DNA of 64,000 nucleotides from assembly GCA_903904835.1 (NCBI GenBank), contig CAIVEI010000088.1:62001-126000 (forward strand). The letters run 5' to 3'. Source of the DNA: an uncultured Schlesneria sp. GTDB taxonomy: Bacteria > Planctomycetota > Planctomycetia > Planctomycetales > Planctomycetaceae. The notes under the pieces were generated by a model, which worked only from the letters and a program-made list of their open reading frames with translations, was not told the DNA's origin and did no database searches. Below are positions 15,943 to 24,462 of this stretch, one piece after another. How positions within the stretch are numbered: position 1 is the stretch's first letter; each line of letters opens with the position of its first letter. The position numbers were made by a program, and so were the translations under genes.

Positions 15943-16821
15943 ATGCGCTGGCCGTCATTTCTATTGTTGACCGCACTGATGTTTGCGGTGCCGGGCTGCC
16001 GGGTCCTGGGGCCATTTTCCCCATTGCGACCAGTGGAACAAGTACTTGTGTATCCACAGTCTGTCGCGCCGTCATTTGCTTATCGAGGTCACGACATCGG
16101 GCAACAGGTCTGGATTGAGACCGAAAGCCATCAGCATCTTGATGCACGATACATTGCTCATCCAAAACCACAGGCGGTCGCACTATATTGCCACGGTAAT
16201 ATGGGAACTGTCGACAAGTGGGTGATCCTTGCCGAACGCCTTTCGAAGATGCATCGGCTTTCAATTCTGGTCTTTGATTACCGTGGCTACGGCCGCAGTT
16301 CCGGAATTGCCAGTGAAAGCGGTATCCTGCAAGACGCCGAAGCGGCGCGTTGCTGGCTGGCAAAAGAAAACGGGATTCGTCCCTGTGATGTGGTCCTGAT
16401 CGGCAGATCACTGGGTGGTGCCGTGGCTGTTGATCTGGCATCGAACGGTGGAGCACGTGGAGTAATTCTGGAAAGCACATTTTCGTCACTGCCGGATGTC
16501 GCAGAAAGTCATGCAGCCTGGCTCTTGCCGGAATGGAACATGACGCAACGGCTGAATTCCGTCGAAAAGATCAAGAATTACTCCGGACCGCTTTTGCAAA
16601 GCCACGGAGATGCGGATCGTCTGATACCTTTGTCATTGGGGAAAGAACTTTTTGCTGCGGCACCCGGGACAAAGGAATTCATTGTAGTCCCCAAGGCATC
16701 ACACAACGATGATCATATTCGCCATTGCGCTGTTGAGAGAGAACGGTTCCTCCGCAGCTTGCCCTCGGTTCGTTCGGCCGACGAAGACGAAGCTGGGGTT
16801 TGGCACTTCACACAAAAATAG
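15943..16821 (+). CDS. Alpha/beta hydrolase, probable lipoprotein
   Basis: A 292-aa protein with a lipoprotein-type signal (hydrophobic segment ending AVPGC), so it is probably anchored in a membrane facing the periplasm. The fold is shown by CHGNMG (oxyanion loop), DYRGYGRSSG, the nucleophile elbow GRSLGG, an acid in HGDADRLIP and a histidine in KASHND. This is the YfhR/Bem46-like group of serine hydrolases; the substrate cannot be told. It lies 33 bases before the glycerophosphodiesterase gene on the same strand, so they may be co-transcribed and could act on lipid or phospholipid breakdown products. Confidence 0.85.
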   Translation: MRWPSFLLLTALMFAVPGCRVLGPFSPLRPVEQVLVYPQSVAPSFAYRGHDIGQQVWIETESHQHLDARYIAHPKPQAVALYCHGNMGTVDKWVILAERLSKMHRLSILVFDYRGYGRSSGIASESGILQDAEAARCWLAKENGIRPCDVVLIGRSLGGAVAVDLASNGGARGVILESTFSSLPDVAESHAAWLLPEWNMTQRLNSVEKIKNYSGPLLQSHGDADRLIPLSLGKELFAAAPGTKEFIVVPKASHNDDHIRHCAVERERFLRSLPSVRSADEDEAGVWHFTQK

Positions 16822-16854
16822 TCGAGTGTCGCGGATTTTCCTGGCAGAAGATCA

Positions 16855-18687
16855 ATGAATCAAACGTTCAAGTTCGTCGACCTTGCGCTGTCAGTGTGGA
16901 ATGACTTTCGTTCTTCCCAGCGGATTCTGATTCTCTGCAATCTCTACTACAAATTCGTTGAAGCCTGGCTGATTGTTCCGATGATCGCCTTGGGTCTGGC
17001 TGCGGTATTGACCCTGGCCGGTCATTCTGCCGTCAGCAATTGGGATGCATTCTCGTTTCTGCTTTCCCCGATAGGAATTCTTTACGCGGCAGTCATCAGT
17101 GCAGCCACGGTGGTCCTGCTGTTATTCGAACTCGCCAGCATTATGGGGCTGGCAAGCTTGGCGGAGACAGACGAACGGCCCTCCATGCGTGCCTGTTTGT
17201 CAGCAGCATTTCCGAGGCCATGGCGAGTTGTTGTTTTGGGAACCGTCATATTGGTGTCCCTCGTGATCGCGTCCACCCCGTTCGTGCTGTTGGCACTGTT
17301 GACATACCGAAGTTTACTGTCTCAACACGACATTAATTATTATGTGACCGAACGTCCCCCGGCATTTTGGTTAGCTGCAAGCATCGGCCTTGCGATTCTT
17401 CTCGCGATGTCTGTTGTTGAAATCATAATGCTTGTCCGATGGTCGTTCGCACTGCCCGTCATGATTTTCGAAAATCGAAGTTCGTTCGCGTCTCTTGGCA
17501 TTAGTAATGAACGAATCCGAGGTGCGAGCTGGCGAGTCGGCATCAGTCTGCTTGGCTGGCTATTCTGCACGACCTTGTTGGGATTCGTTCTGGAAGCGGG
17601 CTTCCGATTGTTTGCAGGCTTCGTCCTCGAATACGCAGGTGATTCCCCCGTTTTCAAAATACTGATTCTGTTGACAGTTCAAGCGGGGCTATTGGCAATC
17701 TGGTCCTTCGTCACGTTGACCGGCAGTGGCTTGATCACGCGACGGCTATATCTGTATCGCAATCAAGAGTTGGGACTCATTCAACACGAGAAAGTCATTG
17801 GGCTGAGGAAATCGAAATCGTTCGGCTGGAGTCTGGCACTTGTCATCGTACCGCTGTTGCTGATGACCCCTGCTGTTCTTTGGACACGCATTCGCCAAGT
17901 CATGGCCGATCACCCGCCTGTCAAAGTCACGGCACACCGGGGTCATTCCCGCGCCGCCCCGGAGAATACAATCAGTGCTGTCCGGGCCGCCATCGAAAGC
18001 AAAGCGGATTATGCTGAGGTTGATGTATTAATGACAGCCGATGGAGTGGTTGTGCTACTTCACGATAGTGACCTGAAGCGAGTGGCGGGTGACGAGAGAA
18101 AAATCAGTGACATTTCATTCGATGAAGTGAAAAAGCTGGACGTGGGAAGTTGGTTCGGTCCCGACTTCGTCGGTGAACGCGTTCCGACGCTGGACGAGGT
18201 GATTAACCAGTCAAAGGGGCGAATCAAACTTAATATCGAACTGAAGGTCTATGGACCTGACTCGCGATTGATCCCGGAAGTGGCTCGGATCATCCGCGAG
18301 CTGAACTTCGAGTCGGAATGTATCGTGACAACCTTTGATTACGACTCATTACTTGAGTTGAAACGACTTAACCCAAAACTCCGAACGGGGCTGATTATTG
18401 CGCATGCGTTGGGAGATGTCAGTCGACTCGATGTCGATTTATTCAGTGTTCGTGCAAACTGGCTTTCGGATCAGGTTCTCAGGCAAGCACACCGGCGCGA
18501 GAAAGAGGTTCATGTATGGACCGTCAATGATCCTGCCGAGATGCTCAGTTTTATGAAGCGAGGTGTGGATAATATCATCACAGACGATCCCGACATCCTG
18601 ATCTCGGTCCGAAATCAATGGATCAGTTTGTCAGCGTCAGAACGGCTGCTTCTGGCGTCTCGGTTGCTACTTGGGCTAAAGCAGTGA
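16855..18687 (+). CDS. Membrane-anchored glycerophosphodiester phosphodiesterase
   Basis: A 610-aa protein in two parts. The first ~350 residues hold about eight hydrophobic segments, the membrane domain seen in GDPD proteins of Gram-positive and other bacteria. The last ~240 residues are a GDPD catalytic domain: HRGHSRAAPENTISA (first catalytic His and Glu-Asn), EVDVLMTADGVVVLLHD (metal-binding Glu/Asp and second His), then VPTLDEV, NIELK and VHVWTVND near the end. The enzyme hydrolyses glycerophosphodiesters to an alcohol and glycerol 3-phosphate. All catalytic residues I would expect are present. The upstream hydrolase gene is 33 bases away. Confidence 0.9.
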   Translation: MNQTFKFVDLALSVWNDFRSSQRILILCNLYYKFVEAWLIVPMIALGLAAVLTLAGHSAVSNWDAFSFLLSPIGILYAAVISAATVVLLLFELASIMGLASLAETDERPSMRACLSAAFPRPWRVVVLGTVILVSLVIASTPFVLLALLTYRSLLSQHDINYYVTERPPAFWLAASIGLAILLAMSVVEIIMLVRWSFALPVMIFENRSSFASLGISNERIRGASWRVGISLLGWLFCTTLLGFVLEAGFRLFAGFVLEYAGDSPVFKILILLTVQAGLLAIWSFVTLTGSGLITRRLYLYRNQELGLIQHEKVIGLRKSKSFGWSLALVIVPLLLMTPAVLWTRIRQVMADHPPVKVTAHRGHSRAAPENTISAVRAAIESKADYAEVDVLMTADGVVVLLHDSDLKRVAGDERKISDISFDEVKKLDVGSWFGPDFVGERVPTLDEVINQSKGRIKLNIELKVYGPDSRLIPEVARIIRELNFESECIVTTFDYDSLLELKRLNPKLRTGLIIAHALGDVSRLDVDLFSVRANWLSDQVLRQAHRREKEVHVWTVNDPAEMLSFMKRGVDNIITDDPDILISVRNQWISLSASERLLLASRLLLGLKQ

Positions 18688-18723
18688 CAAATTGGATGCA
18701 ACAGGGAGAGGCTGTTATTTTTT

Positions 18724-18782
18724 GTAGCGAGGGCTTTAGCCCTCGCAAGATGTTGCAGCGCACGGGCTGAAGCCCATGCTAC
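18724..18782. repeat. BIME: two inverted GTAG-type REP hairpins
   Basis: The element begins GTAG and ends CTAC. Each half is an imperfect hairpin (GAGGGCTTTAGCCCTC and CACGGGCTGAAGCCCATG), separated by a short linker. This is the classical layout of a REP pair recognised by RAYT transposases. It matches 12600-12658 in the opposite orientation (51 of 59 bases by my count) with compensating stem changes. It lies between two convergent genes (GDPD and YHYH), where it may also act as a terminator. Confidence 0.85.
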
Positions 18783-18791
18783 GACATTCGG

Positions 18792-19700
18792 TCACTCTTT
18801 GCCTTGGTATCTTTTCAGTTCCGAGGGAAGTGGTGGTGAGACGCCGGGTGGTGGTCCATGCCGGAAGCTTGGGTCCGGTGTGCCGTGGAATAGGCGCGGT
18901 ACGAATGGGAATTCATCGGTCAGGACGTAGTAATATGTCCCCTCGGGGAATTCCGGTGCTGGGCCGGTTCGACCGTTGCATTCGTCCAGGTCGCCGTGTC
19001 CTGGAACGTATTCAAAGTCTTCGACGAACATCCCATCGAAGCGACCTTTCGGTCCATCCTTCCGTAGTCCCTGTCGTAATCGGTAACTGGATCGCAGGCG
19101 TCGTGTGGAACTCTTCACGTCGGTCGGGTCACCGGGGCACTCGGGGCCATAGATTGGAAAGCCGTCGGCGGCGTAACCCAACAAATGCATTGGGCTATCT
19201 GGGGTGACGACGGCCAGATTCCAGAGCAACCCGGTTGGCAATCCGTGGTAGTGATAAGCTCCTCGCCCCTGAGTGTGTGCTCGGTTGCAATCGATGCCCA
19301 ATGCGACGGAGTTTGCAGGATGCAGTACTTCGAATTGCCAGCCACTATGACCATCGGCATTCCAGAAGGGACCGGAGGGATCAAAGGGAACACCATTCAC
19401 AGCGACGCCGAACAACCACATCAAGAGTGGAACCGGCTTCTCTGCAGCCAGAGGATTGAGCGGCATTTCTAACTTGTGTTTTTGCGGTCGCATAGGAACG
19501 GGATCATGCCAGTTAGGAAAATCGCCGCTCGCATGATCCGGCAGGCCATTGGCTGTGATCAATCGCTTGCCATTGTCTGAGGCGATGGCAATCTCTGATG
19601 AGCCATGCTTTCCGGAGTCCGCCAGTAGCCACGTGGTTGCTGCGGCTGTTGTGGGGAGGGCAATCGCACCTGTCATCAAAGTGCGGCGACTGATTTTCAT
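18792..19700 (-). CDS. YHYH-domain protein with Tat-like signal
   Basis: A 302-aa protein with a twin-arginine-type signal (SRRTLMTGAIALPTTAAATTW), so likely exported folded. It contains YHYHG after CNRAHTQGRGA, the signature of YHYH domains, and a conserved GYAADGFPIYGP segment. YHYH proteins are widespread in Planctomycetota and marine bacteria, and their biochemical role is not established; the histidines suggest metal binding. The gene points at the BIME at 18724-18782. Confidence 0.85.
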   Translation of the reverse strand: MKISRRTLMTGAIALPTTAAATTWLLADSGKHGSSEIAIASDNGKRLITANGLPDHASGDFPNWHDPVPMRPQKHKLEMPLNPLAAEKPVPLLMWLFGVAVNGVPFDPSGPFWNADGHSGWQFEVLHPANSVALGIDCNRAHTQGRGAYHYHGLPTGLLWNLAVVTPDSPMHLLGYAADGFPIYGPECPGDPTDVKSSTRRLRSSYRLRQGLRKDGPKGRFDGMFVEDFEYVPGHGDLDECNGRTGPAPEFPEGTYYYVLTDEFPFVPRLFHGTPDPSFRHGPPPGVSPPLPSELKRYQGKE

Positions 19701-19841
19701 AGACGTATTCCCGACAAATTATCATTTTGCACGACGCTATCATCTTGCGCAGCACGCGAAAAACATCAACCTCAAAGGCATGTTTGTCAGGGATCGATTC
19801 TTGTCGACATGAGCGATTGACGAGCGGTTCGACCTGTTGGG

Positions 19842-19891
19842 TTCCGACGCTAGCAGCATCGGCCACGTAGCCGACGCTGCCAGCGTCGGAA
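19842..19891. repeat. Long hairpin (22-bp arms)
   Basis: Arms 19842-19863 and 19870-19891 are complementary except at two positions, with a six-base loop CACGTA. It lies between two minus-strand genes (acetyltransferase ending at 19973 and YHYH starting at 19700). No T-run follows, so it is more likely a REP-like element or an attenuating mRNA hairpin than a factor-independent terminator. Confidence 0.7.
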
Positions 19892-19972
19892 ATGATTAAG
19901 AAAGCTTTCGCGGTTTCCGTTCGGTGAGAGGCTGATGACATATGATCTTGAAATCGCCTGAGTCGGCTTTGT

Positions 19973-20539
19973 TCATGGAACCGTTTCCACGATCTCTCGC
20001 AGGACGCGGCACGGATTTCCTGCAGCGACGACTCCGTCCGGGATGTCCCTGGTGACGACACTTCCAGCCCCGATGACGGTCTTCGACCCGATCTTTACTC
20101 CAGGGCAGATGATCGCGCCACCCCCAACCCACACATTGGAACCGATTTCGATGGGCTTGCCAAACTCCTGTTTCTGACGCAGTTCGGCGTTGAGTGGATG
20201 CGTCGCGGTGTAGATCTGGACAGCCGGACCGAACAGCGTATAGTCCCCAATCGTGACCGGACAGACGTCGAGAACGACGCAGTTGAAGTTAAAGTAAACT
20301 CGTTCGCCCAATTGGATATTCGACCCGTAGTCGCAAAAGAATGGTGGCTGCATCCAGACCGATTCACCCCCTTTTCCGAAGAGTTCAATCAAGATTCGGC
20401 GGCGAGCCTCTTGTTCGCTTTCACGAGTCAAATTCAGCGTCTGGAACAGATCTCGGGCACGTTCCCTTGCCCGAATCAATTCTGGATCGAATGGATCGTA
20501 AAGTTCCCCAACAAGCATCTTTTCTTTTTCGCTCGGCAT
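19973..20539 (-). CDS. Maltose/galactoside O-acetyltransferase family (hexapeptide repeat)
   Basis: A 188-aa protein from the ATG at 20539 (MPSEKEKMLVGE); further in-frame starts at 20557 and 20617 exist. The opening MLVGELYDPFDPELIRARERA is the Maa/NodL N-terminal domain. It is followed by hexapeptide repeats (NIQLGERVYFNFNCVVLD, IGDYTLFGPAVQIYTATHPL with the catalytic histidine, IGSNVWVGGGAIICPGV, IGAGSVVTRDIPDGVVAAGNPCRV). The family transfers acetyl from acetyl-CoA to sugar hydroxyls, acting as trimers in the cytoplasm. It is divergent from the next gene, with starts about 70 bases apart. Confidence 0.9.
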   Translation of the reverse strand: MPSEKEKMLVGELYDPFDPELIRARERARDLFQTLNLTRESEQEARRRILIELFGKGGESVWMQPPFFCDYGSNIQLGERVYFNFNCVVLDVCPVTIGDYTLFGPAVQIYTATHPLNAELRQKQEFGKPIEIGSNVWVGGGAIICPGVKIGSKTVIGAGSVVTRDIPDGVVAAGNPCRVLREIVETVP

Positions 20540-20608
20540 TTGGTGATCCAGAATCATGACTCGATCGTTGTTAGATGATTGTGTCGAGTTGACCGTACTG
20601 AGAGTAAA

Positions 20609-21094
20609 ATGAGTCACATGGAAAAACGGTTTTCAAAACTCGCCAAACGGACACTGCTCGCAGCTTTTGTTGCCTGTGTTGCTTGGGCATTTTTTGCTTA
20701 TCGCTCGATGGATGCTACCATTCGCAATGCGTATGCCCAATGGTGGGTCGCCGACATGGTGACGCTCCACCTGGAAGCAAATGATGAATCATGGCCGAAT
20801 TCATGGGATGAATTGCGAGATGATTATGAAACCAGCATCAAAACTTCCGGCAGACCCTGGTCATTCGAAGAATTGTGCCAGCGAGTCGTCGTCAATTGGA
20901 ATGTGGATACGAGAGAACTAAAAATGGTCGTCGCCGATGGCTTAGACTTTCGTGTCATCTGGCTTCGTGATGGAACAACTTCCCATTGGTACAGTAGAGA
21001 GCCAAACCAAATAATCAGCGATTATCTGCGGTTAAAAATGAATGATCAGCCAGCCGATGCTCTCGTACCAACGAATATCGACAGTTCACATTGA
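20609..21094 (+). CDS. Hypothetical protein with N-terminal membrane anchor
   Basis: A 161-aa protein from the ATG at 20609 (a second ATG follows at 20618). One hydrophobic segment near the N-terminus (TLLAAFVACVAWAFFAY) is followed by a soluble domain with conserved-looking tryptophans (DESWPNSWDELRDDYE, WSFEELCQRVVVNW). It is probably a membrane-tethered protein facing the periplasm. I do not recognise the family. It starts a run of three small, closely packed plus-strand genes. Confidence 0.65.
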   Translation: MSHMEKRFSKLAKRTLLAAFVACVAWAFFAYRSMDATIRNAYAQWWVADMVTLHLEANDESWPNSWDELRDDYETSIKTSGRPWSFEELCQRVVVNWNVDTRELKMVVADGLDFRVIWLRDGTTSHWYSREPNQIISDYLRLKMNDQPADALVPTNIDSSH

Positions 21095-21170
21095 ATGTGC
21101 TTTTTGTGGAACACCAAATTTCGGTACTCAACGCCCCCCTCCAGTGAATGTCCAAAGTCCACCATGCCCT

Positions 21171-21650
21171 ATGACGGCTGAGGATCATATGACACAGTTG
21201 AACGTCGGAAGATGGAGGTTGAATTGCGACAGGGAAGCGACTCAGCGAGCATACAAAGCCATCGAGATCGATGAACCCGAAGCCTGCGGCTGTTCCCATT
21301 GTCGAAACTTCGTAATGGTCAGAGACCATGTCTACCCGTCTGACGTACGATCTCTTTTTGAAGACTTGGGAATCGAATCGTGCCGAGAGCGAGAGGTTTA
21401 TCACATGGTTCAGCTAAAGCCTGGGATGCATCTCTACGGTGGGTGGCTTCATTGCGTTGGCTGGATCGAGGGTGCCAGCGACGAGTTCGGGAGGTTCGAT
21501 TTGGAAGTATCGGGCGACGCTGCTCCTTTCACTTTCTACTTTCACGACAGGCCCACCCTTTTGCCCGATTCATTTCAAGGATTGCCGATTCTTCAGTTCG
21601 AATTCACCGCTCAAGTGCCGTGGGTAATTCAAGAAACGGAACCCGAATAG
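21171..21650 (+). CDS. Hypothetical protein with CGCSHC motif
   Basis: A 159-aa protein if started at the ATG at 21171; ATG 21189 is an equal candidate and the frame stays open from 21042. The cysteine-rich CGCSHCRNF segment near the middle of the N-terminal half could bind a metal. The rest (HMVQLKPGMHLYGGWLHCVG, then FTFYFHDRPTLLP) looks like a small beta-rich domain. I do not recognise the family. The next gene begins two bases after its stop. Confidence 0.6.
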   Translation: MTAEDHMTQLNVGRWRLNCDREATQRAYKAIEIDEPEACGCSHCRNFVMVRDHVYPSDVRSLFEDLGIESCREREVYHMVQLKPGMHLYGGWLHCVGWIEGASDEFGRFDLEVSGDAAPFTFYFHDRPTLLPDSFQGLPILQFEFTAQVPWVIQETEPE

Positions 21651-21652
21651 AG

Positions 21653-22222
21653 GTGATCGTCAACCATCGTATTCGACGAAGGATTCAAGAAGGACAACCA
21701 CCAGAAGCAGAGGCGGCAATGGTTTTGCTGGATTGTGAACAATGTGTCAGCCGCTCGCTTCGGAAACTCCTCGCTGATCTTCCAGTTGGGGCAAGTCTCT
21801 ACGACCTGGAACGGCCTCAACCGGAACAGACAAGGGCTTTGTTTCCCTGCCTCGAATACTTTCTTCCCGATGTCCTTGCGGAAGTTCATCCCGAATGGCG
21901 CAAAGAAAGTTTCGATGGCTTTCTTCCAGTTTTCGCCCGGAAGGTCGGCCCAAGAGAAGCCGAATTATTTGGCATAAGTATCACCATTTCGGACCAGGCA
22001 TCGACGCCGTTCCACCTGAAGATCCAGATTGCTGCCGATGTCGACGAGGTTTCGTGGCTCGAATTCAGAGTTGGCGAAAAAGGGGATGAAGGAAAACGAT
22101 TGTCAAGCATCGCTTCATACAAATCATCCAGTGCCTTATACAATCGACTCTACGCCTGTCAGGAGCAACCACAAAAGATGGACTGGGCGTATGAGATCAC
22201 GTTTGGGAATCGAGATCCCTAA
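21653..22222 (+). CDS. Hypothetical soluble protein
   Basis: A 189-aa frame starting at a GTG at 21653, two bases after the stop of the CGCSHC gene, which suggests translational coupling. It has an N-terminal helical part with one cysteine pair (LDCEQCVSRSL) and a beta-rich C-terminal half (ISITISDQASTPFHLKIQI, then VSWLEFRVGEKGDEG). No signal peptide or membrane segment. The family is unknown to me. A later start at the ATG at 21720 is possible. Confidence 0.55.
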   Translation: MIVNHRIRRRIQEGQPPEAEAAMVLLDCEQCVSRSLRKLLADLPVGASLYDLERPQPEQTRALFPCLEYFLPDVLAEVHPEWRKESFDGFLPVFARKVGPREAELFGISITISDQASTPFHLKIQIAADVDEVSWLEFRVGEKGDEGKRLSSIASYKSSSALYNRLYACQEQPQKMDWAYEITFGNRDP

Positions 22223-22502
22223 TCGGCGTCGGAACTGGATAGAAGCGTCATCAGTCTCCAGTTTTCCGTTGACAAACGATGGCGACATTGTTCGTGATCT
22301 ATCCGACGTCGAACGGGTACGATAAAATCCCCCCGTAGGTTGTTTGCTCCATCAGGAAGGTTGCTCGAATATTTACGAGAATAAGACGATTTAACCAATT
22401 GATCGCGAATGCTTTTGGGGCAGCCGGTTTAATTGGCTGTTGGCGTTCAGGCAATTTGCTACGTGCTGACGACCGTGAGATTTGTTTGATGGAGGTATCG
22501 AA

Positions 22503-22703
22503 GTGAGCGAAATTGAAGAGCTTGAAACTCGCGTTCGTCAATTGCCCAAAGAGGATTTCAGCAGATTCCGAGATTGGTTTCTGCAACTGGACGACGAACT
22601 TTGGGATGCTCAGATTAAATCGGACTTTCAAGCAGGTAAATTGAATCGACTGATTGAGAACGCGCGAGACGAATTGAGTCGCGGAAAGGCTCGCGAACTT
22701 TGA
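22503..22703 (+). CDS. Type II antitoxin (small helical)
   Basis: A 66-aa protein starting at a GTG at 22503, chosen because a strong GGAGG lies 7 bases upstream. The sequence is highly charged and helical (EIEELETRVRQLPKEDFSRF, WFLQLDDELWDAQI, AGKLNRLIENARDELSRGK), which is the pattern of a common antitoxin partner of RelE-like toxins. The downstream toxin frame overlaps its stop codon (TTTGA). Antitoxins of this kind bind and neutralise the toxin and usually repress their own promoter. The partner here is broken. Confidence 0.75.
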   Translation: MSEIEELETRVRQLPKEDFSRFRDWFLQLDDELWDAQIKSDFQAGKLNRLIENARDELSRGKAREL

Positions 22704-22954
22704 AGCACTACACTTCATCAGACTTTTGGGGTTTCTACGGAGAACTCCCTGCAGACATTCGAGAGCTTGCGGATAAGAATTTCGAATTGCTCTAAGAAAA
22801 CCACCGTCACCCGTCGCTTCAGTTGAAACGCATTGACGAACTGTGGTCAGCACGCGTTGGAATCCACTATCGGGCAATCGGAATTGACGCGCCTGATGGG
22901 ATACAGTGGATCTGGATCGGCTCTCATGCCGACTATGACAAGTTCATTGCCTGA
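22700..22954 (+). pseudogene. RelE/ParE-like toxin, interrupted by a stop codon
   Basis: Read from a TTG at 22700, overlapping the antitoxin stop, the frame gives an 84-codon RelE/ParE-like toxin (YTSSDFWGFYGELPADIRELA, HPSLQLKRIDELWSARVG, IHYRAIGI, WIWIGSHADYDKFI) with a TAA at 22793-22795, codon 32. A lysine codon AAA is the simplest ancestral state (LL-K-ENHRHPSL). Everything before and after the stop is in one frame, so this is a single nonsense change rather than general decay. The toxin is an mRNA interferase or gyrase-poison type; with the stop it should be inactive, while the antitoxin stays intact. Confidence 0.8.
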
Positions 22955-23123
22955 CAACATCCGATTAGTCGACGCTCATCTTGCAAAGGCAAACAATTGC
23001 CAACCGGTGTTCTGCTATTCTTATGCTTCCGATTACAAATCAAAAAACTAACACCTCAAGTTAAAGATTCTGAACAACCACGATCAGCGGACAGGGGTAA
23101 CAATCGCTGACCCGGAATATTCA

Positions 23124-24302
23124 TCACAATAACGACGGCGTCCGATACAGGGTCCTTTTTCCGACCCGGATTTCGGCGTCGACGACATATGGTTGAATTC
23201 CTGCGATGTCCGGTTCGATGCCCAGGCCTGGGGCATCTGGTGCTAGAATCTGGCCATTTTCGTCGGGGACGATATGGTTCTTCGTCATGGCGACGGCCAG
23301 GGATTTCAATTCGGTCGGGAATTCACAGATCACATCTGCTTCCAAACCGGCGAACGGTTGCAGTGATGCTGACAAAGCCAGATTCGACGTGAAGGTATGG
23401 TTGACGTACGTGACATGTTTTGCGGCGGCGTAATCGGCGACATCCTTGGCGATTGTGATCCCTCCGATCCGACCTGCGTCGATCTGCACATACTTCAGCC
23501 CGGCGCGGTCGATCATGTGTTTTGCCATGTGGAAGTTATGGCACCCTTCGCCACCCGCCAGACCCACCGGTCCGCTCTCGGCCGACAACGAGTGGTACTC
23601 GTCGAGCGCTCCTGACACGAATGGTTCTTCGAGCCATGTTGCACGGACTTCCTTCAATGCCCGCAGTCGTGCGCGGGCGGCAGCGACATCCGTATTCCAC
23701 ACCGTCCCAGCGTCGATCAGCAGAATCCCCTCATTTCCCAGCCCTTCCCGGGCGGCGTGAAGATGAGCTTCGTCTGTGGCGACACTTCCCAACCCAAACG
23801 GCCCCCAGCCAAACTTCGCGGCGCGGAATCCTTTCGATTGAATCCCCTTTGCCTTTTGCAAGGTGGCTTCGGGAGTATCACCGAACAGCACTGACGCATA
23901 CGGCGTCTTGGCAAACGAGCGAGAATATCCCAGAAGTTTCCAGACGGGTTCACCCGACCGGCGGCCCAGCAAGTCCCAAAGGGCGATATCGATGCCCGAA
24001 AGAGTATGATCCGCCTGCAGGAGATCGAGGCTGTTAGCTCTGACAAGATTTCCGATCCGCCGGATATCGTCGACGCTATCGATGGTCTGCCCCAGTACCG
24101 AGGCCTGCACCGGTTTGCATGCACTGTGCGACATCGGACAGACAAGGCTGGCAATGGAGACCAGCGGCGCCGCCTCGCACTCACCCCAGCCGACATGGTC
24201 ACCAGCAGTGACTCGAACCAGCAGGGCATCCTGGCTTCCATCACCGATGTCGAGAATCTCGGGCATCGCCAGATAGACAAAGTCGATGGAATCAATTCTC
24301 AT
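23124..24302 (-). CDS. Enolase-superfamily enzyme, mandelate racemase/MLE type
   Basis: A 392-aa protein from the ATG at 24302 (24314 is possible). It has the capping domain of the superfamily and a TIM-barrel with the expected ligands: KFGWGPFG for the second-strand base, LLIDAGTVW for the first metal Asp, WLEEPF for the second Glu, GGEGCHN for the third Glu, VQIDAGRIGG, and VNHTFTSNLALSAS with the catalytic His. Such enzymes dehydrate or racemise sugar acids. It is divergent from another superfamily member and near an MFS transporter, which suggests uptake and breakdown of an acid sugar. The substrate cannot be fixed. Confidence 0.85.
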   Translation of the reverse strand: MRIDSIDFVYLAMPEILDIGDGSQDALLVRVTAGDHVGWGECEAAPLVSIASLVCPMSHSACKPVQASVLGQTIDSVDDIRRIGNLVRANSLDLLQADHTLSGIDIALWDLLGRRSGEPVWKLLGYSRSFAKTPYASVLFGDTPEATLQKAKGIQSKGFRAAKFGWGPFGLGSVATDEAHLHAAREGLGNEGILLIDAGTVWNTDVAAARARLRALKEVRATWLEEPFVSGALDEYHSLSAESGPVGLAGGEGCHNFHMAKHMIDRAGLKYVQIDAGRIGGITIAKDVADYAAAKHVTYVNHTFTSNLALSASLQPFAGLEADVICEFPTELKSLAVAMTKNHIVPDENGQILAPDAPGLGIEPDIAGIQPYVVDAEIRVGKRTLYRTPSLL

Positions 24303-24462
24303 AGCGGGCACCATCCTGTGGGCTGTCGTGGGGTTGGTTGGTCTTGATTCACTGCTTGTGCGCCTTTGGCGATGAACGATAACTGTAGGCTTTTCCTTTT
24401 CCGATTCTCAGCATTTGCCGGATCACACGCAACCTAAGAATTCTTCCCGTCGGAGCAACAGC

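Noticed and set aside
22299-22877. A 192-codon minus-strand protein over the toxin-antitoxin pair
   Set aside because: It lies antisense to a well-supported pair and has no recognisable domain or ribosome-binding site.
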